Assembly: GCF_035987325.1 (NCBI RefSeq) | Contig: NZ_CP108488.1 | Coordinates: 4,216,001 to 4,280,000 of the forward strand | From: Streptomyces sp. NBC_01244 | GTDB lineage: Bacteria > Actinomycetota > Actinomycetes > Streptomycetales > Streptomycetaceae | DNA: 64,000 nucleotides | Direction of reading: 5' to 3' | In this document: in pieces, positions 15,501-24,843 of the stretch | How the letters are laid out: every line of letters begins with the position of its first letter | Position numbering within the stretch: the stretch's first letter is position 1 | Notes under the pieces: model-generated | What the model was told of the DNA's origin: nothing | Database searches by the model: none | The model's input: only the letters and a program-made list of their open reading frames with translations | Position numbers and translations under genes: made by a program

Positions 15501-16118
15501 CTAGCGGGTCTTCCGCGTGGACCTGGGCTTCGGCTTGCTCGTGGTCTTGCCGCCCGTGCTGCCGCCGGTGACGGACCCCGTGGTGCCGGAGGTGGAGGCC
15601 GAGGTCGGGGAGGAGGACGCGGTGGAGAGGGTCTGGATCGCGCCCACCGTGCAGCGCCGGACGTCGCCCGCCTTGGCCGCGCTCGTCATCGGCAGGTCGA
15701 CCGTACGGCTCTCGCCCGCCTTGAGGGCGAGGTCCACGGAGCCGGAGTCGACCCGGCCGGACGCCCCTTCGAAGACCAGCGGGACGCGGAAGGTGTACCC
15801 GGTCGTCGCGTCGGAGGTGACCTTGACGGTGGCCTTCGCGACGGACGGGCCGGCGCAGGTGACGACCTCGGCGTGCGCGAGCGGCCGGGACTGGGTGGGC
15901 GTGGCCGTGGCCGAGGAGCCACTGCCGCTGCCGCCCGTGCTGCCGTAACTCTTCGTCTTCGTCTTCGTCTTCGACTTGCTCTTGGAGCTGGAGCACCCGC
16001 CCCCGCTGCTCTTGCTCTTGCTCTTTCCGCTGCCGCCCGTCGACGAGAACCCCGTCAACGCGAGTACCACGCCCACCAGTACCGCCGTGAGCCTGACCCG
16101 TCGCCCCGTGACCACCAT
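15501..16118 (-). CDS. Exported Ser/Lys/Thr-rich protein with degenerate lipobox
   Basis: The 205-residue protein has an N-terminal charged and hydrophobic export signal (RRVRLTAVLVGVVLALTGFS). The sequence LTGF-SS fits a lipobox in which the Cys is replaced by Phe; one base change (TGC to TTC) would do it. Next comes a low-complexity KSKSKS/KTKTKTK region and a beta-rich domain of about 90 residues with two Cys (VVTCAGPSVAKATVKVTSDA, AGDVRRCTVGA), then a Ser/Thr-rich basic tail. It is unrecognised; the core resembles cell-surface immunoglobulin-like domains. Location outside the membrane is inferred. Confidence 0.65.
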   Translation of the reverse strand: MVVTGRRVRLTAVLVGVVLALTGFSSTGGSGKSKSKSSGGGCSSSKSKSKTKTKTKSYGSTGGSGSGSSATATPTQSRPLAHAEVVTCAGPSVAKATVKVTSDATTGYTFRVPLVFEGASGRVDSGSVDLALKAGESRTVDLPMTSAAKAGDVRRCTVGAIQTLSTASSSPTSASTSGTTGSVTGGSTGGKTTSKPKPRSTRKTR

Positions 16119-16237
16119 GACCGAATTCCTCCCCCTCGAACAACCGGCGGCACGCTACCAGGCGCCACGAGACGCGCGGGTACGGTGGCCGCCAAGCGCC
16201 TGGACCACGACCGGGCCACTCCCCGGGGGGACCCACC

Positions 16238-16597
16238 ATGACCGACGACACCACGGCCGACACGGCCGCCACGGCCACCACCACCGACGCCGCCGGCCCC
16301 GGCGTCATCACGGCGATCGCCCGCCTCCAGGCGCGGCCCGGCCTCGAGGCGGAGGTCCGCGCACAGGCCCTGTCCCTGGTCGCGCCGACCCGGGCCGAGG
16401 CGGGCAACGTCTCCTACCGCGCGTACGAGGACCCGACCGCTCCGGGTGCCTGGGTCGTCCTGGAGGAGTGGGCGGACGCCGCGTCCTGGGAGGCCCACCT
16501 GGCCTCCCCGCACCTGACGGAGGCCCTGTCCCGCACGGCGGCCCTGCTGGCCGGGGCACCGGTGCTGCGGGTGTTCCCCCCGGCTCTGCCCTCGTAG
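16238..16597 (+). CDS. Antibiotic-biosynthesis-monooxygenase (ABM) domain protein
   Basis: A 119-residue dimeric ferredoxin-like fold protein: VITAIARLQARPGLEAEVRA, SLVAPTRAEAGNVSYRAYED, WVVLEEWADAASWEAHLASPHL is the classic ABM/YgiN pattern. Such small cofactor-free monooxygenases act on quinols or polyketides, but many are general detoxification proteins. Residues 1-24 are Thr/Ala-rich. It is a likely single gene; the following membrane protein starts 77 bases later on the same strand. Confidence 0.85.
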   Translation: MTDDTTADTAATATTTDAAGPGVITAIARLQARPGLEAEVRAQALSLVAPTRAEAGNVSYRAYEDPTAPGAWVVLEEWADAASWEAHLASPHLTEALSRTAALLAGAPVLRVFPPALPS

Positions 16598-16673
16598 CCT
16601 CCGCGTGCGGGGCTCCGGGGGCGGGCGTAGCGTCGGGATCGAGATCCAGACCCACTCCCCCGGAGGGCCGGGC

Positions 16674-17204
16674 ATGATCCGCAACGTACTCGGCTCGATC
16701 TTGGGTCTGATCGGAGCGACGGCCGCCGTCTGGAGCCCCTTCCGTGCCTGGTACGACGGCCGTCACGGACGCGACTACCGGATCGAGGAGCTCTTCTCCT
16801 CCGCCGGGATCACCGATGACAAGTCCGCCCTGCTGGGCTCGCTGCTGCTGCCGTTCCTCTTCGCCGCCGTGCTCGCGCTGGTCGCGATCGTGCTGCGCTC
16901 CCGGCTGCTCATGGCCTTCTCCGGGGTCGTCGTGCTCGGCTTCGCCGTGCTCTGGATGGTCCGCCAGGGCCAGGCCGCGGGCAGCCTCTCCGTCGGCGGC
17001 GACGCTGACGGCGCGGGGCTCGGCGAGGGCCTCGCCAACGCCTTCGGCGCGGGCGCCCTGCTCATCCTCGCGGCGGCCGTGATGAGCGGCCGCCCCCGCC
17101 GCCGCGACCGGGTCGCTCCGGAGCCGGCCCCGCCACCGGTCGAGGACCCGGCCCATCCCCCGGCCCCGTCGCCCTGGCCGCCCCCGCCGCAGGACCACTC
17201 CTAG
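16674..17204 (+). CDS. Small integral membrane protein
   Basis: The ATG at 16674 has CGGAGG seven bases upstream. The 176-residue product has an N-terminal hydrophobic stretch (NVLGSILGLIGATAAVW), an extracytoplasmic-type loop, three further hydrophobic segments (LLGSLLLPFLFAAVLALVAI, LMAFSGVVVLGFAVLWMV and AFGAGALLILAAAVM) and a Pro-rich cytoplasmic tail of about 40 residues. Four membrane spans are predicted by eye. No family recognised. Confidence 0.75.
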   Translation: MIRNVLGSILGLIGATAAVWSPFRAWYDGRHGRDYRIEELFSSAGITDDKSALLGSLLLPFLFAAVLALVAIVLRSRLLMAFSGVVVLGFAVLWMVRQGQAAGSLSVGGDADGAGLGEGLANAFGAGALLILAAAVMSGRPRRRDRVAPEPAPPPVEDPAHPPAPSPWPPPPQDHS

Positions 17205-17239
17205 GCCGTGCCATCGCTCCCGCCCCCTGACATGACGGC

Positions 17240-17267
17240 GGCCCCGTCCCCCTGAGGGGGCGGGGCC
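17240..17267. terminator. Strong hairpin terminator
   Basis: GGCCCCGTCCCCC (17240-17252) pairs with GGGGGCGGGGCC (17256-17267) with a single bulged T and a TGA loop. It sits between the convergent membrane-protein and cyclophilin genes. Confidence 0.8.
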
Positions 17268-17294
17268 GGCCAGCCGTTGCGGGCGGGGTGGGGA

Positions 17295-17798
17295 TCAGGC
17301 CTCGACGACGCCGGACGCCGCGATCTCGATCTTGCCCTTCGTGGAGCCCGAGGGGGAGCCGAGCTTCTCGATCGTGTCGACGATCTCCTTGCCCTCGACG
17401 ACCTCGCCGAAGACGACGTGCTTGCCGTCCAGCCAGGAGGTGACGACGGTGGTGACGAAGAACTGCGAGCCGTTGGTGTTGCGGCCGGCGTTCGCCATCG
17501 AGAGCAGGTACGGACGGTCGTGCTTCAGGGTGAAGTTCTCGTCGGCGAACTTCTCGCCGTAGATGCTCTTGCCGCCCGTGCCGTTGTGGTTGGTGAAGTC
17601 ACCGCCCTGCAGCATGAACTGCGGGATGACGCGGTGGAAGCCGGAGCCGGCGTAGCCGAAGCCGTTCTGGCCCGTGCACAGCTCGCGGAAGTTCTGGGCG
17701 GTCTTCGGGACGACCTCGTCGAAGAGGCTGAAGACGATGCGACCGGCGGGCTTGCCGTCGATGTTGATGTCGAAGAATACGTTGCTCATGGGGTCCAT
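17295..17798 (-). CDS. Cyclophilin-type peptidyl-prolyl cis-trans isomerase
   Basis: The 167-residue protein is a complete single-domain cyclophilin: [40 protein letters not shown] with the catalytic Arg, [33 protein letters not shown] and [15 protein letters not shown]. It catalyses proline isomerisation in the cytoplasm. GGGAG lies seven bases before the ATG at 17798, though homologues often begin at the Met three codons later (17789). A hairpin terminator lies downstream at 17240-17267. Confidence 0.95.
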   Translation of the reverse strand: MDPMSNVFFDINIDGKPAGRIVFSLFDEVVPKTAQNFRELCTGQNGFGYAGSGFHRVIPQFMLQGGDFTNHNGTGGKSIYGEKFADENFTLKHDRPYLLSMANAGRNTNGSQFFVTTVVTSWLDGKHVVFGEVVEGKEIVDTIEKLGSPSGSTKGKIEIAASGVVEA

Positions 17799-17890
17799 CC
17801 TGTCACTCCCGGTGCGGTGCGCGACCCCGAGGGGGCCGCGACCGGGCCCCCGAACGGCTCAGCCCCAGCTCAGGAGGCGGCTGAGCCGGG

Positions 17891-20341
17891 TCAGCCGCCC
17901 GTACGCGTCCCCGTGCCCTTGGCGGCGTCCAGCGCGTAGACGCAGCGGTCCTTGCTGCACGCGTAGACCACGCCCGCCTCGGCCACCGGGGCTCCGGTGA
18001 TCTCCCCGCCCGTGGCCAGCTTCCAGCGGAGCTGGCCGCCCGCCGCGTCGAGGGTGTAGAGGCAGTGGTCCGCCGATCCGAAGTGGACCCGGCCGTCCGC
18101 GACCGCCGGGGAACCGGTGATCTCGCCGCCCGCCGCGAACCGCCACTTCGGGGTGCCGGTGACCGCGTCGAGCGTGTACACGGCGCTGCCCGCGGCCAGG
18201 TGGACGTTGCCCGCGGCGACCAGGACCGGGTCGGCGGACTGCCGGGGCTCGGTGGCGATGCGCCAGCGGTCCTTGCCGTTGGCCGCGTCCAGGGCGTAGA
18301 CGGTGCCCAGGTAGTCCGCGAGGTAGACCCCGCCGCCCGTGACGGCCGATCCGGGGGCGAAGGCGGGGGGCGCGAGGAACACGGCGGGCGCCTCGAAGTG
18401 CCAGCGGACCCGGCCCGAGGCCCGGTCGATGGAGATCACCCGGGTGCCCGCGGCGACGTAGACGTTGCCGTCGGGGGCGGGAGCGACCCGTACGGGCACG
18501 TTCCCGCAGGAGGCGGCGTCGCCGACCGGGTACGACCAGGACTCGCGGCCGGAGCGCGCGTCCAGGGCGCGCAGCCGGGCGTCCTGCCACACGTAGACCG
18601 TGCCGTCGTGCAGGACGGGGGCCGCCTCGGCGGTCTCGAACTCGCTCTGCGCGCCGGTCAGCTCCCACAGCTTGTGCCCGCTGGACGACTCCCAGGCCTG
18701 TACGCCGCCTCCGCGCGTGGCGGTGACGACGGTGCCCCGGTCGGCGCGCAGGGCGTACACCCAGGCATCGGCGGACAGCCGCCAGCGCTCGGAGCCGTCG
18801 CCGGCGTCCAGGGCGTAGAGGGAAGGGCCGTCGGAGGCGTGGATGCGCCCGTCGGAGACGGCCATGGACCAGGCCACGTCGCGGGTCTTGAACTGGCGGC
18901 GGCCACTGGCCACGTCCAGGGCGTGCACCTCGAAGGAGGTGACGTAGAGCAGCTCGCCGGCGACGGTCGGGGTGCCCCAGACCTCGTTCGACATCCGGAA
19001 CCGCCAGGGCCGCCAGCGGCCGCTGTCGGGGGCCGGGCCGGGGTTCGGTACCAGGACGGAGGGCGCGGGGCCCGCCGCCGGGGTGCCCGCGGGCGGCCGG
19101 ATCCAGCCGGTCGCCGAGTCCGCGGCGGCCGCGTGGGAGGCCGGCGCCGAGGCGGAGGCCTGCGGGCCCGGGCCGATCGGCACCGGGGAGCCGCCGAGCC
19201 GCACGGGCTCGCCGGAGGGCGCCATCGGGGGGTGCTCGGGCCGCTGCGGGACGGCCTGGCCGGTCCGCGGGTCGGTCCACGGGTCGGCTCCGCCGCGCTG
19301 GCGGCGGTGCGTGGCGGGACCGGACGCGGGACCGGAGGCTCGACCGGACGCGGGACCGGCGCTCTCGATGGGCGCGGAGATCCCGGCCCGGGGAATCGCC
19401 GGCTTCGGCACGGCGGCCGCGGCCGCGGCGGCAGCCGCGGCGGCGTTGCGGTGGCCGGCCCGCCGGGCCTCGATCATCGCGACGGCCCGCTCGGGCAGCC
19501 ACGCCGAGGCGGTCCCGCTCTCGTCGCCGCCCTCGAAGAGGTGCGGGGCGAGCTGCGCCTGCAGGTCGGCCGGGGTCGGCCGCTGCGTGGCGTCCATCTG
19601 CATGCAGGAGTCGATCAGCGGGCGGAGCTCGTCGGGGAGCCCCTCCAGGTTGGGGCCCTCGCGCAGCAGCATGAAGACCGTCTCCACCGGGTTCGCCCCG
19701 TGGTACGGCGGGTGCCCGGTGGCGGCGAAGACCAGCGTGGAGCCGAGCGAGAACACGTCGCTGGCGCCCTTGACGCTGCGCGAGTCCTTGGCCTGCTCCG
19801 GCGACATGTACGCGGGGGTGCCGACGGCGACGTTCGTCATGGTCAGGCGGGTGTTGGAGACCCCGCTGGCGATGCCGAAGTCGATCACGCGCGGGCCGTC
19901 CTCGACGACGAGCACGTTGGAGGGCTTCAGGTCGCGGTGGACCAGGCCCGCCCCGTGGATGGACTGCAGCGCCTCGGCGATGCCCGCGGCGAGCCACCGT
20001 ACGGCCTGGGCGGGCATGGGCCCGCACTCGTGGACGATCTCCTCCAGGGAGGGCGCCGGTACGTACGCGGTCGCCAGCCACGGCACGGCCGCGCGCGGGT
20101 CGGCGTCGACGACGGCCGCGGTGTAGAAGCCGGAGACGGCGCGGGCCGCCTCCACCTCACGGGTGAAGCGGACGCGGAACAGCTGGTCCTCGGCGAGCTC
20201 CGTGCGCACCGTCTTGATCGCCACCCGGCGTCCGGACGCCGACCGGGCGAGATAGACCAGCCCCATGCCGCCGGCGCCGAGCCGTCCCAGCACCTCGAAG
20301 GGGCCGATCCGTCTCGGGTCGTGCTGCGTCAGCTGCTCCAC
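17891..20341 (-). CDS. Ser/Thr protein kinase with C-terminal PQQ beta-propeller
   Basis: The GTG at 20341 with GGAGG six bases upstream gives 816 residues; the longer open frame to 20653 lacks coding character. The kinase domain holds [12 protein letters not shown], the ATP-binding VAIK (K43), HRDLKPSN and IDFGIA plus [11 protein letters not shown] in the activation segment. An Ala/Pro-rich linker of about 120 residues follows, with a poly-Ala run, and then about eight PQQ/quinoprotein-type beta-propeller repeats (for example [15 protein letters not shown] and [15 protein letters not shown]). No membrane span is apparent, so the propeller is probably cytoplasmic. Signal and targets unknown; this architecture is common in streptomycetes. 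Confidence 0.93.
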   Translation of the reverse strand: MEQLTQHDPRRIGPFEVLGRLGAGGMGLVYLARSASGRRVAIKTVRTELAEDQLFRVRFTREVEAARAVSGFYTAAVVDADPRAAVPWLATAYVPAPSLEEIVHECGPMPAQAVRWLAAGIAEALQSIHGAGLVHRDLKPSNVLVVEDGPRVIDFGIASGVSNTRLTMTNVAVGTPAYMSPEQAKDSRSVKGASDVFSLGSTLVFAATGHPPYHGANPVETVFMLLREGPNLEGLPDELRPLIDSCMQMDATQRPTPADLQAQLAPHLFEGGDESGTASAWLPERAVAMIEARRAGHRNAAAAAAAAAAAVPKPAIPRAGISAPIESAGPASGRASGPASGPATHRRQRGGADPWTDPRTGQAVPQRPEHPPMAPSGEPVRLGGSPVPIGPGPQASASAPASHAAAADSATGWIRPPAGTPAAGPAPSVLVPNPGPAPDSGRWRPWRFRMSNEVWGTPTVAGELLYVTSFEVHALDVASGRRQFKTRDVAWSMAVSDGRIHASDGPSLYALDAGDGSERWRLSADAWVYALRADRGTVVTATRGGGVQAWESSSGHKLWELTGAQSEFETAEAAPVLHDGTVYVWQDARLRALDARSGRESWSYPVGDAASCGNVPVRVAPAPDGNVYVAAGTRVISIDRASGRVRWHFEAPAVFLAPPAFAPGSAVTGGGVYLADYLGTVYALDAANGKDRWRIATEPRQSADPVLVAAGNVHLAAGSAVYTLDAVTGTPKWRFAAGGEITGSPAVADGRVHFGSADHCLYTLDAAGGQLRWKLATGGEITGAPVAEAGVVYACSKDRCVYALDAAKGTGTRTGG

Positions 20342-20712
20342 CACTCGCCTCCACACCCATCCCCGTACGGGGTCCCTCGCGGTCCCCGCTCTTCCAGCCA
20401 TCGCCGGTGGCAGCGCCGTCATCGCCGTCACGTCACCGGATGCGCGCGAGCCGCCGCGGGTCCCTGCCCCGAGCAGCGTCTCACCCCCGGGGGCCGCCCG
20501 GGTCGCGCACCCCGATTCTGTCAGGCCCGCGCCCGGTCCGGCCCCGGCACGGCGGGCGGAGCCCGTACGCCGTGCGGACGGACGCCCTTGCGGGCGGGGT
20601 CCGGCCGGTGCGTGCCGGCCGTCCGGCCACCGCCCGCGGGGGAAGGCGTACAACCCATGGGGGGTGTCGCGGGTCTAGTAGCCGTTCAGCTCGTCGTTGT
20701 CCGGGGGGATCC
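20342..20712. other. Intergenic region between divergent kinase and secreted protein
   Basis: 371 bp without a gene I can support. It must hold both divergent promoters. The long frames that cross it on both strands are Arg/Pro/Gly-rich and are shadows of the GC bias. Confidence 0.6.
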
Positions 20713-22383
20713 GTGCGTCACCGTTTGACTTCAGCCATCGTCGTCACCACAACCGTGCTCGGGGGCCTGGCCGTTGCGGAGGCGGCGCAGGCCATACCGG
20801 GGGCGGCGCAGGCCGCCGTCATACGGGGAACCGCGCAGGCCGCGTCCGTGACGGGGCCGGTGCAGGGCGTACCGGCGCAGGCCGCGTCCGCTCCCTGCCC
20901 GCCGGAGATGTCCGCCCGGCAGGACGGCTCCCTCGTCGTCTCCAGCGAGTCGGACGGGACGGGCGTCCCCGACGGCCTCGTCGTCCACCTGCGGGACGGG
21001 AAGACGGGACTGCGCGTCGCCTCCGTCGGCACGTTCCGCAAGGTGACCGACCCGGACGGCATCCTCCCCGGCTTCCAGCTGGTCTCGGAGCCGCTCAAGC
21101 CGGCCGGCCTCGGGATCTACACGCTCGAAGTCGGCCCCGAAGCCGGTCCCGTCGTCTGCGGGGACTTCGACTACCGGCTGCGGGCGGTGGTCACCAAGGT
21201 CGACGCGGCGGACGGGGTGTCCCTCGACGATCTCGAGACCACCGTGTCGGCGGACGTCACCACCTTCGACCCGCGGACCGGGGCGAGCGCCCCGCTGAAG
21301 AACACCAAGGTCCGCCTCTCCGGTGAGCGCACCTCGCAGGAGGCGACCACGGACGCGCAGGGCCACCTGTCCTCCCCGTTCACCTTCCGCGGTACGGAGA
21401 ACCACACCGAGGTGCGCGTCGACGTCCTGGACACCCCGGACCTGAGCGCCGGCGGCGGCGGCGAAACCGCGCGCTCGGTCCGCCGGAAGGCCGAGATCGT
21501 CCTCGACCCCGGGTCCCGGAAGATCAAGGCCCGCTACGGATCGACGGCCAAGATCACGGGGCAGGCCGTCAGGATCGCCGCGGACGGCACGCGCAAGCCC
21601 GTCCCCGAGGGCACGCCGATGCTCGCGGACCTCACCGGTGAGCCCAGGACGGATGCGGACGGCCGGTTCGAGCGGCAGCTGCGGATGGTCCATGACCGCC
21701 CGGTGAAAACCACCTGGGCGGGCGGCAGGTCCCCGTGGCTGCAGTACGCGATCGCCGACACGGAGGCCGAGGTCGTCGAGGGCGGCTACTTCACGGACGT
21801 CAAGGCCACGATCGACTCCGCCCGGCGCGTGACGTTCACCGGGGCCCTCGCCCACAAGCCCCTCAGCCGGACCGTCACCGGTGTCGAGGTGCAGTACTCG
21901 GCCGACGGCAAGACGGACTGGACGACGCGCACGGCCTTCACCGTCGAATCCGGCTCAGACCGGTTCGACCGGACCCTGCCGGGCGAGACGGACGGCTACT
22001 GGCGGCTCCGGTACGCCGCCGCGCCGCGCATCGAGGGCTCCGTCACCGAGCCGGTGCGGTTGACCCGGACGGAGACGGAGTTCACGGGGTTCGGCGCGGA
22101 GCCGGAGCCGGTGCGCAAGGGCCGGCCCTTCACCCTCACGGGCACCCTGCGGCACGAGAGCCCGGCGAGGGCCTACGGCGACCGGATGGTGCTCTTCTAC
22201 TTCCAGCCCGCCGGCAGCCGGGACTACGTCTACCAGGGCTACGCGAAGACCGCCGCGGACGGCACCTTCGCCCACACCTTCACCGCTGCCGGGACCGGTA
22301 CCTGGATCGCCCGCTTCAGCGACGTCGACGGCAAGCACTTCAACGCCAAGAGCCGGCGGGAGCAGGTCACGGTGAACCCGTAG
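20713..22383 (+). CDS. Large secreted protein with Ig-like/CarboxypepD-type repeats
   Basis: The GTG at 20713, preceded by GGGGGG, starts a Sec signal peptide (RHRLTSAIVVTTTVLGGLAV, cleavage near AQA). The 556-residue product is beta-rich with repeated Ig-like segments: APLKNTKVRLSGERTSQEAT with TDAQGH, ADLTGEPRTDADGRFERQLR and GRPFTLTGTLRHESPARAYG with TAADGTFAHTF. Each pairs a KVRLSG/TLTGTL strand with a T-x-A/D-G-x-F turn as in cell-surface transthyretin-like repeats. Ala/Gln-rich AAQA repeats follow the signal. Probably extracellular, function unknown. A hairpin terminator follows. Confidence 0.8.
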   Translation: MRHRLTSAIVVTTTVLGGLAVAEAAQAIPGAAQAAVIRGTAQAASVTGPVQGVPAQAASAPCPPEMSARQDGSLVVSSESDGTGVPDGLVVHLRDGKTGLRVASVGTFRKVTDPDGILPGFQLVSEPLKPAGLGIYTLEVGPEAGPVVCGDFDYRLRAVVTKVDAADGVSLDDLETTVSADVTTFDPRTGASAPLKNTKVRLSGERTSQEATTDAQGHLSSPFTFRGTENHTEVRVDVLDTPDLSAGGGGETARSVRRKAEIVLDPGSRKIKARYGSTAKITGQAVRIAADGTRKPVPEGTPMLADLTGEPRTDADGRFERQLRMVHDRPVKTTWAGGRSPWLQYAIADTEAEVVEGGYFTDVKATIDSARRVTFTGALAHKPLSRTVTGVEVQYSADGKTDWTTRTAFTVESGSDRFDRTLPGETDGYWRLRYAAAPRIEGSVTEPVRLTRTETEFTGFGAEPEPVRKGRPFTLTGTLRHESPARAYGDRMVLFYFQPAGSRDYVYQGYAKTAADGTFAHTFTAAGTGTWIARFSDVDGKHFNAKSRREQVTVNP

Positions 22384-22400
22384 CCCGCCCTCAGCCCGCT

Positions 22401-22429
22401 GGCTGCCCGCTGGCAGCCAGCGGGCAGCC
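22401..22429. terminator. Perfect 13-bp hairpin, bidirectional terminator
   Basis: GGCTGCCCGCTGG (22401-22413) and CCAGCGGGCAGCC (22417-22429) form a perfect 13-bp stem with a CAG loop between two convergent genes. Short CGCTCACCGCC repeats follow. Confidence 0.85.
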
Positions 22430-22462
22430 CGCTCACCGCCCGCTCACCGCCCGCTCGCAGCC

Positions 22463-23263
22463 CTAGCCGCCCGTCCTCGTCCGCGGCTCCGAGAGCAGCC
22501 CGAAGACCGCGCCCTGGTTGTCCGCGACCACCGCGATGCGCCCGTACGGGGTGTCGAAGGGGTCTGCGGTGACCCGGCCGCCGAGGCGCTGCACCATCGC
22601 CACGGACTGGTCGCAGTCCGGGACGGCGAAGTACGCGAGGAAGTGCGCGGGCATGATCTCCGGGAAGGCGTCGGTGATGAGGCTGCGCCCCAGGACGGCG
22701 GTCTCCGAGCCGGGCGCCTTGCCCGGCGGGGACCAGACGCGGTACTCGATGCCGGTCTCGGCGTCGTTCTGGTCCTCGGGGACGTAGCCGAAGACCTTGG
22801 CGTAGAAGACGTCCACGGCGTCGCGGGCCCGCGTGTAGACCTCGGACCAGCAGTACGTGTAGGGCTCGTTCTGGGCGTCGAAGCCGTGGTGGGTGCCGGG
22901 CTGCCACAGCCCGAAGACGGCCCCTCCCGGGTCGGCGGCCATCGCGGCGGTCCCGTAGGGGCCGACCGGCATCGGGTCCATCACCAGCTGGCCGCCGGCG
23001 GCACGGATGCGCTGGGCGCAGGCGTACGCGTCGGTGGTGTAGAGGTAGATCCCCCAGACGGTCGGCATCCGGCCGTCGGGCTTGGGGGCGAGGGCGGCGA
23101 CGTTGCGGCCGCGGCTGTAGGCCTGGGTGTAGTGGCCGTACTCGGCTCCCGCGCTGTCGGCGAAGGTCCACCCGAAGAGCTCACCGTAGAAGCGCTTGCC
23201 GGCTTCCACGTCCGGCAGGGAGGCGTCGACCCAGCAGGGTGAGCCTTCCGCGAATGCTGCCAT
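22463..23263 (-). CDS. VOC-family (glyoxalase/bleomycin-resistance fold) protein, two domains
   Basis: The 266-residue protein consists of two tandem VOC modules, each with the betaalphabetabetabeta pattern: PCWVDASLPDVEAGKRFYGEL with VMDPMPVGPYGTAAMAADPG, and SEVYTRARDAVDVFYAKVFG with VTADPFDTPYGRIAVVADNQ. The ATG at 23263 has GGAAGG upstream. Members are dioxygenases, isomerases, resistance proteins or simple binding proteins; the metal ligands are not certain. A paralogue of the same length (266 aa) lies at 37609-38409. Confidence 0.88.
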   Translation of the reverse strand: MAAFAEGSPCWVDASLPDVEAGKRFYGELFGWTFADSAGAEYGHYTQAYSRGRNVAALAPKPDGRMPTVWGIYLYTTDAYACAQRIRAAGGQLVMDPMPVGPYGTAAMAADPGGAVFGLWQPGTHHGFDAQNEPYTYCWSEVYTRARDAVDVFYAKVFGYVPEDQNDAETGIEYRVWSPPGKAPGSETAVLGRSLITDAFPEIMPAHFLAYFAVPDCDQSVAMVQRLGGRVTADPFDTPYGRIAVVADNQGAVFGLLSEPRTRTGG

Positions 23264-23372
23264 GAGCCCGGTTCCTTCCGTTGTGCGGGGGTGTGCAAGG
23301 GTGTGCACCCTCCGCGCACGTTCTGCCTCGCTCGCCCAGCCATGTCCTCCGGATCATGATGTGCCCGAAAAC

Positions 23373-23381
23373 TTGTCCACA
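23373..23381 (+). promoter_or_regulatory. Isolated DnaA-box-like sequence
   Basis: TTGTCCACA matches the streptomycete DnaA box. It lies in the 301-bp divergent gap between the VOC and TetR genes, which otherwise shows nothing I recognise. A single copy does not make an origin. The longer string TTGTCCACAGCCTGT recurs inside the cyclase gene at 45207. Confidence 0.3.
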
Positions 23382-23556
23382 GCCTGTTGATAAGACTATT
23401 CGGGGGATAGGGCACCAACCGGGACGGCGCGCCCGCGGCGCCCGCCCGGCCGGAATCCGTCGCGGTGACGGGTCGGGAGGGGCTTACGCCCAGGCCAGGC
23501 GTCCCGTAACCCCATTTGCAGGCGGCCGAATCGCGCGCCGATCACCCCTCGGTAAG

Positions 23557-23571
23557 CTGACGGCATGACAG
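23557..23571. promoter_or_regulatory. Degenerate CTGAC-N5-GTCAG site over the TetR start codon
   Basis: CTGACGGCATGACAG matches the operator at nine of ten half-site positions (GACAG instead of GTCAG) and overlaps the ATG of the TetR gene at 23565. It could give autoregulation if the TetR protein is the regulon's repressor. One mismatch makes chance possible. Confidence 0.4.
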
Positions 23572-24212
23572 GACAAGTACGCACCGTCGACGGCCGCGTT
23601 GCCGGCCGGCGCGGTCAGGCGACGAGGCAGAAGCTGCTCGACTGCCTCAGCGAGATGCTCAGCTCCTCGCCGTACCGCGACGTCAAAGTGATCGACGTCG
23701 CCCGCAAGGCCGGTACCTCCCCCGCGACCTTCTACCAGTACTTCCCGGACGTCGAAGGTGCCGTCCTGGAGATCGCGGAGCGCATGGCCAACGAGGGTGC
23801 GCAACTGACCTCGCTGGTCGAGGGGCGCGCGTGGGTCGGCAAGGCGGGTTGGGCGGCGGCCGAGGAACTCGTGGACGGCTTCCTGGAGTTCTGGCGGCGC
23901 AACGACGCGATCCTGCGGGTCGTCGACCTCGGCGCGGCCGAGGGCGACAAGCGGTTCTACAAGATCCGCATGAAGATCCTCAACTCCGTCACCAACTCCC
24001 TCACGGAATCGATGAAGGAGCTCCAGGCCAAGGGCAAGGTCGACAAGGACGTGAGCCCGGCGGCGATGGCCGGTTCGCTGGTCGCCATGCTCGCGGCGGT
24101 CGCCTCGCACCAGAAGGGCTTCCAGACCTGGGGCGTCAAGCAGGCGGAACTGAAGCCGAACCTGGCGCTCCTCGTCCACCTGGGCATCACGGGCAAGAAG
24201 CCCACGAAGTAA
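23565..24212 (+). CDS. TetR-family regulator, candidate for the CTGAC-N5-GTCAG regulon
   Basis: The 215-residue protein has an N-terminal TetR HTH: GRRGQATRQKLLDCLSEMLS, then YRDVKVIDVARKAGTSPATFYQYFPDVEGAV. The C-terminal ligand domain (AAEELVDGFLEFWRRND, MKILNSVTNSLTESMKELQ, AAMAGSLVAMLAAVASHQKG) is typical of acyl-CoA or lipid-sensing repressors such as KstR-type proteins. It neighbours the DDN-like reductase, acyl-CoA dehydrogenase and thiolase genes (24370-27465), the last two of which carry perfect copies of the palindrome. It is the only TetR gene in the window, so it is the natural candidate for the shared regulator; this is inference. A terminator follows immediately. Confidence 0.92.
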   Translation: MTGQVRTVDGRVAGRRGQATRQKLLDCLSEMLSSSPYRDVKVIDVARKAGTSPATFYQYFPDVEGAVLEIAERMANEGAQLTSLVEGRAWVGKAGWAAAEELVDGFLEFWRRNDAILRVVDLGAAEGDKRFYKIRMKILNSVTNSLTESMKELQAKGKVDKDVSPAAMAGSLVAMLAAVASHQKGFQTWGVKQAELKPNLALLVHLGITGKKPTK

Positions 24213-24239
24213 GCGGCGGACCCCCACGGGGTCCGCCGC
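24213..24239. terminator. Perfect 12-bp hairpin terminator after TetR gene
   Basis: GCGGCGGACCCC (24213-24224) pairs with GGGGTCCGCCGC (24228-24239), loop CAC, starting right after the TetR stop codon. Confidence 0.85.
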
Positions 24240-24369
24240 GCCTTCGGCGGCCGCTCGCGCCGCCACTCTCACCCCTTACGGAACCCCCGCTACGGGATCT
24301 CCGCTACGGGACTTCCGCCCGCTATGGGATGACCACTGCGGGACGCCCACCACGGGACGTCCGCCTCGA

Positions 24370-24843
24370 TCAGCGACGCTCCAGGCGGAACAACCGGATC
24401 TCGCGCTCGATCCGCGCCTGGTAGGCCGCGTACGGCGGCCAGAACTTCAGCACCGCCTGCCACGCCGCCGCACGTTCCTCACCCGCCAGCAGGCGGGCGC
24501 GTACGGCGATGTCCTGGCCTTTCCAACTCACGTCCGCGTCAGGGTTCTTGAGCAGGTTCCCGGTCCATGCCGGGTGTCCGGGGCGGCCGAAGTTCGAGCC
24601 GATCAGGATCCAGCTCGCCCCGTCCTGCTCCGGCATGCACGCGAGCGGGGTGGTGCGCGGTTCGCCGGTCTTGGCTCCCTTGGCGGTGAGGATCACGCCG
24701 GGGAGCATCTGGGCGCTGAGGATGACCTTGCCGCGGGTCAGCTTGTGCACCGCCTTGTCCATGGCGGGGATGAAGTGCGGTGCGATCTTGGCGAACAGCA
24801 TGGTCGAGGAGACCTTCTGCATCAGCTTGACTCCGGGCGCCAT
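24370..24843 (-). CDS. Deazaflavin (F420)-dependent nitroreductase-family protein
   Basis: The 157-residue protein shows the DDN-like pattern: GVILTAKGAKTGEPRTTPLA, ILIGSNFGRPGHPAWTGNLL, DVSWKGQDIAVRARLL and FWPPYAAYQARIEREI. The family uses cofactor F420 (or binds fatty acids/quinones) in actinobacteria. Its ATG shares its A with the TGA stop of the acyl-CoA dehydrogenase upstream (TGATG), so the two are translationally coupled and the reductase should act in the same catabolic operon. Confidence 0.9.
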   Translation of the reverse strand: MAPGVKLMQKVSSTMLFAKIAPHFIPAMDKAVHKLTRGKVILSAQMLPGVILTAKGAKTGEPRTTPLACMPEQDGASWILIGSNFGRPGHPAWTGNLLKNPDADVSWKGQDIAVRARLLAGEERAAAWQAVLKFWPPYAAYQARIEREIRLFRLERR

